64,000 nucleotides of DNA from Bradyrhizobium icense (GTDB taxonomy: Bacteria; Pseudomonadota; Alphaproteobacteria; Rhizobiales; Xanthobacteraceae): the NCBI RefSeq assembly GCF_001693385.1, contig NZ_CP016428.1:4960001-5024000 (forward strand), written 5' to 3'. Below the pieces are notes generated by a model that did not search any database, was not told the DNA's origin, and saw only the letters and a program-made list of their open reading frames with translations. How positions within the stretch are numbered: the stretch's first letter is position 1; every line of letters starts with the position of its first letter. The translations under genes and the position numbers were made by a program. This document shows positions 44,995 to 53,470 of this stretch, one piece after another.

Positions 44995-46050
44995 TTATCC
45001 ATTCTCCGCCATAACCAAGAAGCGGGTAACGTCCTGCGGCGCGAGTTGAATGCGCATAGCCGCTCGAAGCTCGTGGATGCCGAACGTGCGGAGATCGTCA
45101 TTAAAATCTCCCAACCGAGGAGACAAAGCGATCGCCACGATACCAGCAGCCTCCGAGCGCTGCCTGAGGGCAGCCGTCGCCGCGTGTCCCGCTGCATCCG
45201 CATCCCGGACGATGTAGAGGCGACGCAGCGTCGGCGGGAGCAGCATGGCAGCGAGGTGATTGGCCGATAGTGCGGCGGCCATTGGCAAGGTAGGCAGTGC
45301 GTAGCGCAGCGACAGGATGGTTTCGATCCCTTCGCCCGCGACAAGCACATCATTCGCCGTACCGAAACGAACTGCGTTGCCGAGCAGATCGCCCATTGCC
45401 CGTCGTGGTGTGTCGATCGGCGCCTTGCCGAGCCTGATCGGGTCAAACCCCTCAGGATTGAGCCAGGTCCGGTGCGCGCCTGTTATCCGGCCATCGAGAT
45501 CGGTGACGCGGGCAATCATTGCAGGCCAAATCTCGGTCCGCGCGTCCTCATCCGGACGATAGTAGCAGCGTGGGTGGAAGCGCAGGCTCGCTCCGTAGTG
45601 CAGCTCGAAAATGGCGCGTCCGCGCAAATATGCCTCCACGAGGGTCCCATCGATCGGCCGAGATATCGCGAACAGCCGCCGCGCCGCTTCCGGCGATCCT
45701 GCCTTTACTGTTGCGCCGACCGGCTTCGTTGGGAGATCTGGGTGCGGTCGAGGGAGCTTAAGGAAGCGCGTTGCCTCGTCCACGACATCGCGGAATTCTA
45801 TGAAGCCGCAGGTTTCGCGGATGATGTCGAGGAGATCACCATGTTCGCCCGTGGCGGCGTCGGTCCATTTGCCCGCAGGTCCCTTCGGAGATTTCTGTAA
45901 CCGCACGAACATCGAGCGGCCTGGCGTGTTGCGGACATCGCCGACCAGCCAATAGCGCCCCATGCGCCGACCATTGGAGAGATAGTGGCGGCACACCGCC
46001 TCGGCCTCGCGCGCGAGGCGGTGTGCCAGTTCGGAAGCGTCGAACGGCAT
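44995..46050 (-). CDS. Toprim-domain (DUF7146) primase-like protein
   Basis: 351 residues. An N-terminal zinc-ribbon-like region lacks obvious Cys pairs (GRRMGRYWLVGDVRNTPGRSMFVRL). The C-terminal Toprim domain has VLVAGEGIETILSLRYALP with the catalytic Glu, and LRRLYIVRDADAAGHAATAALRQR with the DxD. It is related to the plasmid primase/helicase-type Toprim proteins of ICEs, likely assisting complementary-strand synthesis after transfer. It abuts the ArdC gene. Confidence 0.85.
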   Translation of the reverse strand: MPFDASELAHRLAREAEAVCRHYLSNGRRMGRYWLVGDVRNTPGRSMFVRLQKSPKGPAGKWTDAATGEHGDLLDIIRETCGFIEFRDVVDEATRFLKLPRPHPDLPTKPVGATVKAGSPEAARRLFAISRPIDGTLVEAYLRGRAIFELHYGASLRFHPRCYYRPDEDARTEIWPAMIARVTDLDGRITGAHRTWLNPEGFDPIRLGKAPIDTPRRAMGDLLGNAVRFGTANDVLVAGEGIETILSLRYALPTLPMAAALSANHLAAMLLPPTLRRLYIVRDADAAGHAATAALRQRSEAAGIVAIALSPRLGDFNDDLRTFGIHELRAAMRIQLAPQDVTRFLVMAENG

Positions 46051-47006
46051 CAGACGGCCTCGCAGTGGGCGGGTTCTTCCGCCGGGCTCGAGGCGAGATC
46101 AGGCAAGAACGCGAGCAGATAATCCGCGACTTTGCTGGCCTGCGAAGCGGCGCGGACGATCGCGCGATTGTCTTCGCGGAGCACCTCAAGCCACGAACCA
46201 ATGTAGTCCGCATGCCGCACGGTCGGCACGATGCCGAGCGAAGCACAGCAGAATGCGCCGGATATCTCCGCGATGATTTCCTCGAAGGCGTATTTCTTGG
46301 TGCCGTAACTTCCGGATAGATCCCGGTTGAGCCGTGAGAAATGGCCGCTGGCATGAGCCAACTCGTGCAGAGCCGTGCGATGCCAATTGATCGGCTCAAA
46401 GTAGGCAGCCGGAAATGGCACCTGAACGTAGTCCTCAGAGGGACAATAGAAAGCTCGGTTACCTCCGATTCGAAGATCGATGCCGCTGGCACTAATCAGC
46501 GCTTCGACTTGCGGCTCGATCATGTGAAGTAACGCGAGAGGCGCCATAGTCGACACCTCGGCTGGCAGCCCGTCACATTGGTCGGTATTGAAGACCGTAA
46601 AACGTTTCAGAAAGGGAATCGCTTGGGCTTCGTCGGCCGCCTCAATCGCCCGCTTCCTCTCCTCTTCGGGCACGAAGCGGTCAGCATAGACGACGGTCGT
46701 TCCTCGCTCTCCTTTGCGGACGTGGCCACCCAGCGACAATGCCTGCCGGAAGGTGAGCCAGCTCTGGCCGGAGAAGCCCCGCTCGACCACAGCGCTCCAG
46801 AGGATCAGGATGTTAATGCCGCTATATCGCCGATGTGTTGCTGCATTGTAAGGCATGGCAAGCGGCGCCTTCGCCGCAGCCGTTCCCCACGGCTGGACCC
46901 AGGGCACACACCCCGCCTCTAGTTCGGCAATGAGTCTATTCGTGATCTCGTCATAAAAATTGGTCCGGCTGGGGCTGCTCTGCGAAACTTGGTTGTGCCT
47001 GGACAT
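46050..47006 (-). CDS. ArdC-like antirestriction zincin
   Basis: 318 residues: an N-terminal ssDNA-binding domain (TNFYDEITNRLIAELEAGCVPWVQPW, GINILILWSAVVERGFSGQSWLTFRQALSLGGHVRKGERGT) and a C-terminal metallopeptidase with HELAHASGH near residue 215 and YAFEEIIAEISGAF. ArdC proteins protect incoming single-stranded DNA from restriction. It is typically among the first genes to enter the recipient. Upstream, 47007-47601 contains no supported gene. Confidence 0.9.
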   Translation of the reverse strand: MSRHNQVSQSSPSRTNFYDEITNRLIAELEAGCVPWVQPWGTAAAKAPLAMPYNAATHRRYSGINILILWSAVVERGFSGQSWLTFRQALSLGGHVRKGERGTTVVYADRFVPEEERKRAIEAADEAQAIPFLKRFTVFNTDQCDGLPAEVSTMAPLALLHMIEPQVEALISASGIDLRIGGNRAFYCPSEDYVQVPFPAAYFEPINWHRTALHELAHASGHFSRLNRDLSGSYGTKKYAFEEIIAEISGAFCCASLGIVPTVRHADYIGSWLEVLREDNRAIVRAASQASKVADYLLAFLPDLASSPAEEPAHCEAV

Positions 47007-47601
47007 CGCGGTTCTCCGCGACGGGCACCGCGAGCCTCTCTCGCGGCCATAAACCCGTCACGGCAATCCAGGCCGCCACTCTTGGCTCTCTGGAGATCTC
47101 CTCGTCTCGGCCATCTCGGTGCGTCTCGACCGTGAATGCGATCCAGAGTCCCATCCTTCTCAAAGCCCAGGTCGTGGAAACCGTGTGACCTCCTTCAACG
47201 CCCGGCGAGTGGGTTACGCGATAAGGAGATGAAGCTTATGTTGCTGACATCGAAATCGTGCGCGAGTATCGCGACGTTCTGACTCTAAGTGCGAATTTGC
47301 GATCCGATCGAAATGCGTAGCATGGGCACACGCCGATGACGCACGGGCGTTGTCTAATTGCGGGCGCAGGGTCAACTTTTGTGGCTCTCAGCCCCCCGAG
47401 ACCATAGACCTCGGCAGCATGGACGGGCGGCCTCAGTTAGTTTGCTGTAAGCGCGGCATGGACCGTGAAATACTCTTGCAGCAGTTGGCGGTAGCCCACC
47501 GCAAGTCGCCCAGGGCGCCGCGCGCATTGCCAAAAAAGGAAGTGCCTTCAACCTGGATTAGGTCGTGGGGCAAGGTCCGGATGCATCAGCCCCTCGATCG
47601 T

Positions 47602-47617
47602 TGTCCGCTTTCTGACA
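47602..47617 (+). promoter_or_regulatory. NifA upstream activator site 1 (TGT-N10-ACA)
   Basis: TGTCCGCTTTCTGACA is an exact TGT-N10-ACA, the NifA-binding pattern, 98 bp before the -24 box at 47715. A single such motif is expected often by chance, but here it occurs twice in correct place before a sigma-54 promoter. Confidence 0.75.
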
Positions 47618-47631
47618 GCGGCACACAAACC

Positions 47632-47647
47632 TGTGAGATTCAAAACA
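47632..47647 (+). promoter_or_regulatory. NifA upstream activator site 2 (TGT-N10-ACA)
   Basis: TGTGAGATTCAAAACA, again exact, 30 bp after the first site (about three helical turns), so both lie on the same face of the helix. Confidence 0.75.
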
Positions 47648-47686
47648 TCGTGCACCGTTTGCGCATCGCGAACTGTTTCAAAGCAC

Positions 47687-47699
47687 AATCAGGCGCTTA
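47687..47699 (+). promoter_or_regulatory. IHF-like site
   Basis: AATCAGGCGCTTA fits the IHF consensus WATCAA-N4-TTR with one mismatch. It lies between the activator sites and the promoter, where IHF bends DNA in nif promoters. Confidence 0.5.
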
Positions 47700-47714
47700 A
47701 TGCGCGCGAGGAGC

Positions 47715-47730
47715 GCTGGCACGGCCGTTG
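47715..47730 (+). promoter_or_regulatory. Sigma-54 (-24/-12) promoter
   Basis: TGGCACGGCCGTTGCT matches the sigma-54 consensus TGGCACG-N4-TTGCW at every position. The start site would fall near 47742, about 19 bp before the first small frame. With the two NifA sites upstream this is a textbook nif-type control region. Confidence 0.85.
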
Positions 47731-47760
47731 CTCTATCTCACCGTAGGGCAATAAGGACCA

Positions 47761-47811
47761 ATGAACATGAACGGCACGACAGGATCTTGGATCTACGGAA
47801 GAAAGCGCTGA
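47761..47811 (+). CDS. 16-residue peptide, first frame after the promoter
   Basis: ATG 47761 has an AAGGACC ribosome site and encodes MNMNGTTGSWIYGRKR, then TGA. The stop shares a base with the next start (TGATG), so downstream translation may depend on this frame. It could be a leader peptide for translation control or a very short precursor. No family match is known to me. Evidence is the position, ribosome site and coupling; it is too short for coding statistics. Confidence 0.45.
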   Translation: MNMNGTTGSWIYGRKR

Positions 47812-47945
47812 TGCCGAGGAAAGAACAGACCAAGGCCAAAGAATTTCGCGGCACTTCGATCCAGGGCGGTTTTGGGAGCATATCACAGAACGCGATAGTT
47901 GCGGCTAGAAGGGCCAGGCAAGACAATGACGGCCAGTGCCGTTGA
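47811..47945 (+). CDS. 44-residue peptide coupled to the GMC oxidoreductase
   Basis: ATG 47811 overlaps the preceding stop and the frame ends 20 bp inside the oxidoreductase gene. The peptide is basic with a glycine-rich centre (RGTSIQGGFGSISQNAIVAARRARQ). It is a candidate precursor or small regulatory partner of the enzymes; another reading is that it is only a translational relay. No Cys/Ser/Thr-rich core as in lanthipeptides is seen, and no peptide-modifying enzyme is encoded next to it. Confidence 0.45.
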   Translation: MPRKEQTKAKEFRGTSIQGGFGSISQNAIVAARRARQDNDGQCR

Positions 47946-49440
47946 CGTATGCGTCGTTGGGAGTGGTGCCAGTGGCTCGATAGTTGCCCACGAGATCGCT
48001 CGAAACGGATTCCGAGTGCTCGTCCTTGAAGAAGGCCGGACGCTTCTCCCCGGCGCCTCACTGGCGACTGTCCAAAGTGGCTTCGATGACGCCTTGGTGC
48101 CCTCTCCTGCCGGGACGTTGACGCCGTTCGGGCGCCCCTGGAGCGTGTCGGCACTCGGCGGTGGAATGACGCTGTATGCCGGGATCGCCTTCCGTTATCG
48201 GACCGTCGATTTTGACGCGCGAGCGCATGTGGCCGCGGACGCGCTCGACCCAGTCTGGCCGATCGACTACGCCGAACTACGCCCCTATTACGAGGAGCTC
48301 GAACGGCGGATGGGGGTGGCCCGGCTCCCTGGCGCGGACCCGCTCGAACCGCCCAGCGATCCCGCCGTGCTGCCGCCGCACGAGTACAGCCCACAGGGCC
48401 TGTTGATCGCCAAGGCGGGCGGACGCCTAGGCCGGCTGCCGTTCCCCACCCCGCTGGCTATCAACTCGTTGCCCTATGGCGGCCGCCCGGCGTGTCACTG
48501 CTGCGGCCCGTGCAATGAACACCTGTGTCCGACCGGTGCGAGGGCCGACGCGCGGTCCCCATTCATTGACGTGCCCCTGCCGCCCGGCGCACTGACAGTC
48601 GCCCTGGGCAGCAAGGCCGTGCATATCGGCCTGGGCAACGTAAGCCGCGCGGACTCGGTGGAATGGCTGGACACCGTCACCAGTCAACGCGCTCGGGTCC
48701 GCGCCCGTTGCGTGGTGCTCACCGGCAACGCGGTGCAGTCTGCCGCCCTGCTGCTACGGTCGGCGCAGTCCGCGGCGCCCAACGGCATCGGCAACGCCAC
48801 TGGCATGGTCGGCAGCGGCATCTCGTTCAAAATCAGTGGCTACGTGTCCGGCAGCACCACGCTGGACCGGCTGCCCGCGCGGTCGCCGGGCGGCCCGTTC
48901 TCCACGGTCGCAATGTCGGATCACTACCTCGACGACGAGGCGCCCTCCGGGCTGGGCGGAATGATCTACGAAGCCAGTCCTGCCGAACAGGCGGTTTGTG
49001 ACGGCACTATAGCGCTACGGCTTCATTTCCTGGCGGCCGATCAGCCCATGCGCAAAAATACGGTCCGACTGGCCAACAGTCGAGATCGGCTAGGTCTGCA
49101 GAAAATCATTCTTGAATACTGGACTCATCCGCTGGACAAACGCCGATTAGGCTATTTGTCCCGACGCGCGTCGGAATTGCTGGCCGAAGCCGGCGTGAAA
49201 AAAGTCGATTACCAGGATTCCAACTATCAGTTCGGTCGCGGGCATCTGCATGGCGGCTGTCGAGCAGGGGTCGATCCAACAGAGTCTGTAGTCGACCGCT
49301 GGGGTCGGGTGCACGACATCGACAATCTCTATGTCGCGGACGGCGGGTTCTTTCCGTATTCCGGAGGCGTCAACCCGACCTTCACTATTCAGGCGAACGC
49401 GCTGCGGATCGCTCGAAGAATCGCCACGCAGCTCGCCTAA
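47926..49440 (+). CDS. GMC-family FAD-dependent oxidoreductase
   Basis: 504 residues from ATG 47926. FAD-binding DVCVVGSGASGSIVAHEIARNGFRVLVLEEGR opens it, then LGGGMTLYAG. A C-terminal active-site region (GHLHGGCRAGVDPTESVVDRWGRVHDIDNLYVADGGFFPYSGGVNPTFTI) holds the catalytic His and Asn. Around residue 190 is a Cys cluster, CHCCGPCNEHLCPTGAR, known in some bacterial members. It should oxidise an alcohol to an aldehyde or ketone. GMC enzymes paired with class III aminotransferases perform 6'-oxidation and amination in aminoglycoside synthesis, a useful parallel. High G/C third positions differ from neighbours, suggesting transfer from an actinobacterium. Confidence 0.88.
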   Translation: MTASAVDVCVVGSGASGSIVAHEIARNGFRVLVLEEGRTLLPGASLATVQSGFDDALVPSPAGTLTPFGRPWSVSALGGGMTLYAGIAFRYRTVDFDARAHVAADALDPVWPIDYAELRPYYEELERRMGVARLPGADPLEPPSDPAVLPPHEYSPQGLLIAKAGGRLGRLPFPTPLAINSLPYGGRPACHCCGPCNEHLCPTGARADARSPFIDVPLPPGALTVALGSKAVHIGLGNVSRADSVEWLDTVTSQRARVRARCVVLTGNAVQSAALLLRSAQSAAPNGIGNATGMVGSGISFKISGYVSGSTTLDRLPARSPGGPFSTVAMSDHYLDDEAPSGLGGMIYEASPAEQAVCDGTIALRLHFLAADQPMRKNTVRLANSRDRLGLQKIILEYWTHPLDKRRLGYLSRRASELLAEAGVKKVDYQDSNYQFGRGHLHGGCRAGVDPTESVVDRWGRVHDIDNLYVADGGFFPYSGGVNPTFTIQANALRIARRIATQLA

Positions 49441-49475
49441 CCGACCATGGGCGGAGAATCAACCGGAGATCGTTC

Positions 49476-50786
49476 ATGTCCATGAACACGCCCAGTGGCA
49501 CCTTGGCCGCGACCGACGCGCAAAAAACCGCACTCCGCCGCGCGCTGCGGATCACCGCGTCGGAGAAATGGGATCTCAACCGGCGTTTTCCAGTGGTGAT
49601 GAGCCGCGCGTCCGGCGCGCATGTCTGGGATGTTAATGGAAAACAATACGTGGATTTCACCTCATGTAGCGGGGCCGCGCCGTTGGGAGCCGGATACGAA
49701 CCTGTGCTTGCGCACGTCGCCACGGAAATGCGCCGCACCGGCGGCATCCTACCCGGGCCGTTGTCCGTGCACCGGGTCGAGTTGGCCGAACGGCTCGCGG
49801 AAATCTTCCCGGTCGCGCAACGCTCGGTGTTCTTCCGCACCGGCTCATGCGCCACCACCGCCGCAGTCCGCCTCGCCCGCGCGCACACCGGCGTCAACCT
49901 GGTGCTTACTAGCGGATATCACGGCTGGCACGACTGGCACTTACAGGACCGGCCAGCGATGGGGCTGCCCAGGCGGGACCCGGACAGCGTGGAGTTCCGC
50001 TACGACCTGGACCTGCTTGAGAAAGTGGCCAGCGCCCAGCGCGTCGCCGCGGTGATCATCACCCCCGAGGTCAACTTCTTCCCTGCCGAATACCACCGAC
50101 GATTGCAGACGCTGGTGCACCAGCACGGTGCCCTGTTGATCCTGGACGAGGTTATGACCGGTTTCCGCTACGCCCTCGGCGGATACCACACCGCAGTCGG
50201 CCTCACGCCCGACCTGATCACGCTGAGCAAAGGACTGGCGAACGGCATGGCGCTATCTGCGGTGGCCGGTCGGGCGGACGTGCTCAACGCCACCGAAAAG
50301 ACCTACCTGGGCAACACCTATCAGCGTGAGGTTACCCCGTTTGCGGCCGCGCTGAGCACCCTAGACGCGCTGCGCGACGGGACGGCGCTGGCGCGGATGC
50401 GTCAGGTTGGCGAGCAACTCATCAACGGGCTCAACGAGGTCTTCGTCGGCCAGCAGGTCGAGGCGTGGGCGTTCGCCTGGCCCACCATGTTCGACGTCAT
50501 GTTTGCCGACGCCGAACTCGGCCACGCGTTCTTCCAGGAGATGTGGTCGCGGGGCTTCCTCATGCAGTACGGCGGCCGGTTCATGCCATCCGCGGCACTG
50601 TCCGACGCTGACGTACGGGCCGCGATCGAAGCCGCCGGACAGGCTTTGCCGGCGGCACTGGCGCGAGTGGATAGCACCGGCAGCGACCCGGATCCGGTGG
50701 CCGCCGCCGTGCGGTTCGCCGGTGATCATTTCGTGGCGACCCCGGATTCCGTCCGGCTCTGGTTCACTGCGCCCAGCCGCCCATGA
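49476..50786 (+). CDS. Class III PLP-dependent aminotransferase
   Basis: 436 residues related to glutamate-1-semialdehyde aminomutase. Landmarks are FTSCSGAAPLGAGY, the PLP-phosphate loop FRTGSCATTAAVRLAR, the aromatic stacking SGYHGWHDWH, the Asp of LLILDEVMTGFRY and the Schiff-base Lys in LITLSKGLANG near residue 252. It would aminate the carbonyl made by the preceding oxidoreductase. The end overlaps the sulfotransferase start. True GSAM would be next to haem genes and is not expected here. Confidence 0.88.
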   Translation: MSMNTPSGTLAATDAQKTALRRALRITASEKWDLNRRFPVVMSRASGAHVWDVNGKQYVDFTSCSGAAPLGAGYEPVLAHVATEMRRTGGILPGPLSVHRVELAERLAEIFPVAQRSVFFRTGSCATTAAVRLARAHTGVNLVLTSGYHGWHDWHLQDRPAMGLPRRDPDSVEFRYDLDLLEKVASAQRVAAVIITPEVNFFPAEYHRRLQTLVHQHGALLILDEVMTGFRYALGGYHTAVGLTPDLITLSKGLANGMALSAVAGRADVLNATEKTYLGNTYQREVTPFAAALSTLDALRDGTALARMRQVGEQLINGLNEVFVGQQVEAWAFAWPTMFDVMFADAELGHAFFQEMWSRGFLMQYGGRFMPSAALSDADVRAAIEAAGQALPAALARVDSTGSDPDPVAAAVRFAGDHFVATPDSVRLWFTAPSRP

Positions 50787-51757
50787 ACACCAGCTGTCAA
50801 ACAGGGGACACCGCTATGTCCGAGGCCAACCCATTTCCCACTTCGCCGGTTCTGCTCGGCGGCGACAACAGGTCCGGCACGACCTTGCTGAGCGTCGTGC
50901 TGGACTCTCATCCCGATCTGGTGATCGGGCCGGAGATCGACTTCCTGGAGCCGCCAAATCTCGGTCCACACATCCTGCGCGCGATTGACCTGCTGGATGC
51001 CCGCGACCCCAAGGTGATCGGCACCACAAAAAGCACGACCGATCCATTCTGGTACGACGGCGTGCACTTCGCGGTGCAGTGTCGACGCTTTGGCCTGGAG
51101 TTCGACGACGTGCGCGAGCTGGTCACCAAGGTAATGGCCGAGGTGGCCAATGACATTGTGTCGTTCGCCGACCGGTGCCGGCTGATCAACGAGATCGGTG
51201 AGTTCCGCAGGGCTCAGACCGGAGCCCGGCGGTGGGGACTAAAACTACAGCGCAAGATCGCTCAGGTCGATTCTTACGCCCGGCTGTGGCCGAGGGCGCA
51301 TTTCGTGCACATCGTGCGCGACGGTCGGGACCTGGCCGCCTCGCACCTGAAAACCGTGCCGGATTGGGGTTACCGGACCGCCGCCGAAGCCGCGCGGGGC
51401 TGGCTTGAAGTGGTTTCCCGGCCGCATCGGGTCGCGCCGCCGGACCGCTACCTCGAGCTGCGCTACGAGGATCTGGTAAGTCGTCCTCGACCCACCCTGA
51501 CCCAAATCCTGGACCACCTCGGCTTGCCTTGGGACGAGGCCGTGCTGCGGCACGCCGAGTATCAGCACGCGCTCTTCGACCATCCGTACGGCCACCCGGC
51601 GGCCGAATCCGCTGGCAAACCGCTGCACTCGGGCCGGCTCGGTCGCTACGCCGAGGATCTGACGCGCGCTCAGATCGCGGAGTTCGAGCGGATCGCCGGC
51701 AGTGAACTGGCCCGGCTGGGCTATCCATCGGCCCCGACCTTGACCGTCGAAGCGTGA
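50783..51757 (+). CDS. PAPS-dependent sulfotransferase
   Basis: 324 residues (an ATG at 50816 with a GGGGA site is an alternative start). The 5'-phosphosulfate loop is VLLGGDNRSGTTLLSVVLDSHPDL and the 3'-phosphate motif is FVHIVRDGRDLAASHLK. It transfers sulfate from PAPS to an alcohol or amine. It overlaps both neighbours by 4 bp. The nodQ-nodP genes at 62-64 kb could supply PAPS. NodH, the Nod-factor sulfotransferase, is a different length and context, so I do not call it nodH. Confidence 0.85.
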   Translation: MNTSCQTGDTAMSEANPFPTSPVLLGGDNRSGTTLLSVVLDSHPDLVIGPEIDFLEPPNLGPHILRAIDLLDARDPKVIGTTKSTTDPFWYDGVHFAVQCRRFGLEFDDVRELVTKVMAEVANDIVSFADRCRLINEIGEFRRAQTGARRWGLKLQRKIAQVDSYARLWPRAHFVHIVRDGRDLAASHLKTVPDWGYRTAAEAARGWLEVVSRPHRVAPPDRYLELRYEDLVSRPRPTLTQILDHLGLPWDEAVLRHAEYQHALFDHPYGHPAAESAGKPLHSGRLGRYAEDLTRAQIAEFERIAGSELARLGYPSAPTLTVEA

Positions 51758-53001
51758 GCCGCGCCCACTGTTCCGCCGCCCTGCTCCGACTGCCGCGCGG
51801 CTACCTGGCGCTGCTCGTTGGCCAGACCGTGTCGTTGCTGGGCTCCCAGGTGACTATGCTGGCGCTGCCGCTTACCGCGATCACTCTGCTGGGCGCGGGA
51901 CCCGTGCAGACCGGGCTGCTGCTGGCTTGCGGTCGGGCGCCGTACCTGTTGGCGGGCCCGTTCGCCGGCGTCATCGTGGACCGCCTCCCGCACCGGTGGA
52001 TCCTGTTGATCGCCAACTTCGTGATGGCGGCAACGCTGGCCACGATTCCGCTGCTGGCCGGCCTTGGACATCTCGGAATGGTCCAGCTGTGTACGGCGAC
52101 GGCGCTGGTCGGGGTGGCGGCGGTGAACGCCGAGGTGGCCTATCTGGCGTGCGTACCTACGGTGGTGGACCGGACTCAGCTGGTCCAGGCGCAGAGTTTG
52201 TTGGAGCTCAGCCAGGCGAGCGCGTTGGCAGCGGGTCCGTTCTTGGCCGGCTGGTTGGTGAGCGCGTTCTCCGCGCCGACCGCGATCCTGGCCGACTCGG
52301 CCTCGTTCCTGCTCGCCGCCGCGTTGCTGTCGCTCGTGCCGATGCGCGCGGCCGCGCGATCAGCGGCCGGGTCGACCCAGCTACTCGGCCAAATGGCCGA
52401 AGGGCTGACCACCGTGTTCGGCAACCCGATTCTGCGGGCAGTCACGTTGGCCACTGGCACCTTCATCTTTTGGTACAACGCATATTCGGCGGTCTTCCTG
52501 CTGCACCTGACGAAAGATCTGGGTTTGGAGGGCGGGACTGTCGGCGTGGTGCTCGGCATCGGTGCACTCGGTGGCGTCGTCGGCGCAGTCACCGCACCGT
52601 GGGCGGGACGCGCGATCGGCCTCGGGCCGGTGCTGATGGTCGCGCTGGCGCTCAGCGCTGGAGGCATGAGCGTGGCGGCGCTTCTCACCCGGCCGTGGTG
52701 GGCCGCGGTGGTGTGCGTGGCACTGTCTCAGTTCCTGCTGTCGGTTGGCCAAGGGATTTACAACGTGCAGCAGGTCCCCATTCGATATGCGCTGGCCCCG
52801 CACCGGCTGCAGGGCCGGGTGAACGCGAGCATCCGGAGCGTGGTGTGGGGGCTGGCGCCACTGGGCGCGCTGGTCGGCGGCGCGGCGGGTGCCGCATCGG
52901 GCCTGCGTGCCACGTTGCTGGCCAGCAGCGTTCTGGGCGCGGCGTCGGTGCTGTGGATCTGGCGGTCGCCGCTGCGCCACACGCACAGTTTGCGTCTCTG
53001 A
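51754..53001 (+). CDS. MFS exporter
   Basis: A 415-residue transporter with about 12 membrane helices (YLALLVGQTVSLLGSQVTMLALPL at the start), including the loop motif GVIVDRLPHRWIL between helices 2 and 3. It resembles the EntS-like efflux branch of the superfamily that exports siderophores and small natural products. GTG 51754 overlaps the sulfotransferase stop. It most likely exports the sulfated amine of this pathway. Confidence 0.85.
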   Translation: MSRAHCSAALLRLPRGYLALLVGQTVSLLGSQVTMLALPLTAITLLGAGPVQTGLLLACGRAPYLLAGPFAGVIVDRLPHRWILLIANFVMAATLATIPLLAGLGHLGMVQLCTATALVGVAAVNAEVAYLACVPTVVDRTQLVQAQSLLELSQASALAAGPFLAGWLVSAFSAPTAILADSASFLLAAALLSLVPMRAAARSAAGSTQLLGQMAEGLTTVFGNPILRAVTLATGTFIFWYNAYSAVFLLHLTKDLGLEGGTVGVVLGIGALGGVVGAVTAPWAGRAIGLGPVLMVALALSAGGMSVAALLTRPWWAAVVCVALSQFLLSVGQGIYNVQQVPIRYALAPHRLQGRVNASIRSVVWGLAPLGALVGGAAGAASGLRATLLASSVLGAASVLWIWRSPLRHTHSLRL

Positions 53002-53020
53002 CCAGCGGACAGGACCGCTT

Positions 53021-53252
53021 ATGGAGATCAAAACACTGGACGAGCTTGGCCTTCACCCGGGCCGGCTGACTGTGTGGCGGATCAAACGTGCCCGATCCTA
53101 CCTGGCGCCCCGACCCGCGGGCGACGGTCTCACGTTGCTTCCACTTCGCGATAGTCTTCTGGCCCTCGCCTCCGTTCAGATGCTCCCGGGGCAGCAAAGA
53201 TGCCAGCGAGTAATTCTAGCTGCCCGTCGACTTCTGGATCATCTCGTAGACG
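53021..53252 (+). pseudogene. Possible truncated fifth gene of the cassette
   Basis: ATG 53021 follows the MFS stop by 19 bp, with GGACAGGACC upstream. It reads MEIKTLDELGLHPGRLTVWR and then about 50 unremarkable residues before the frame passes into excisionase-like sequence. The start looks genuine, so a gene may have been cut here when the cassette was inserted. I do not recognise the family. Confidence 0.35.
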
Positions 53253-53470
53253 ATGACTCTAACTCCCGATCATCTACCCACCGCGCCGCATGTCCCGCGA
53301 CGAGAGCGGGCCGCTGCATCGACGTGGGCACGAGCAAGTTCGACGAGATGGTCACTGACGGCCGCATGCCACGCCCTAAGCGCGTTAACGGTCGTGTGAT
53401 TTGGGACCGCTTATGGCTTAACACCGATGCCGCCGCCATCCCTGAGGACACAGAACTATGTCCAACATTA
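53253..53470 (+). pseudogene. AlpA/excisionase-like DNA-binding protein, frameshifted
   Basis: ATG 53253 reads TLTPDHLPTAPHVPRRERAA, the usual start of AlpA-like proteins beside tyrosine integrases. A frameshift near 53315 then leads to VGTSKFDEMVTDGRMPRPKRVNGRVIWDRLWLN, which is the winged-helix core. Intact members are about 70 residues. A following frame at 53458-53640 (SNIRRDDETGYVGLALTTEN) is open but unrecognised. No integrase is present. The rest, 53640-54115, has no supported gene. Confidence 0.65.

Noticed and set aside
47761..49440. Mycofactocin- or PQQ-like RiPP system
   Set aside because: Short peptides and a GMC enzyme are present, but there is no radical SAM maturase or peptide chaperone in the cassette and the peptides lack the expected cores.
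50783..51757. nodH
   Set aside because: It is a PAPS sulfotransferase on a nodulation-type island, but its size, neighbours and actinobacterial-like base use do not match NodH.
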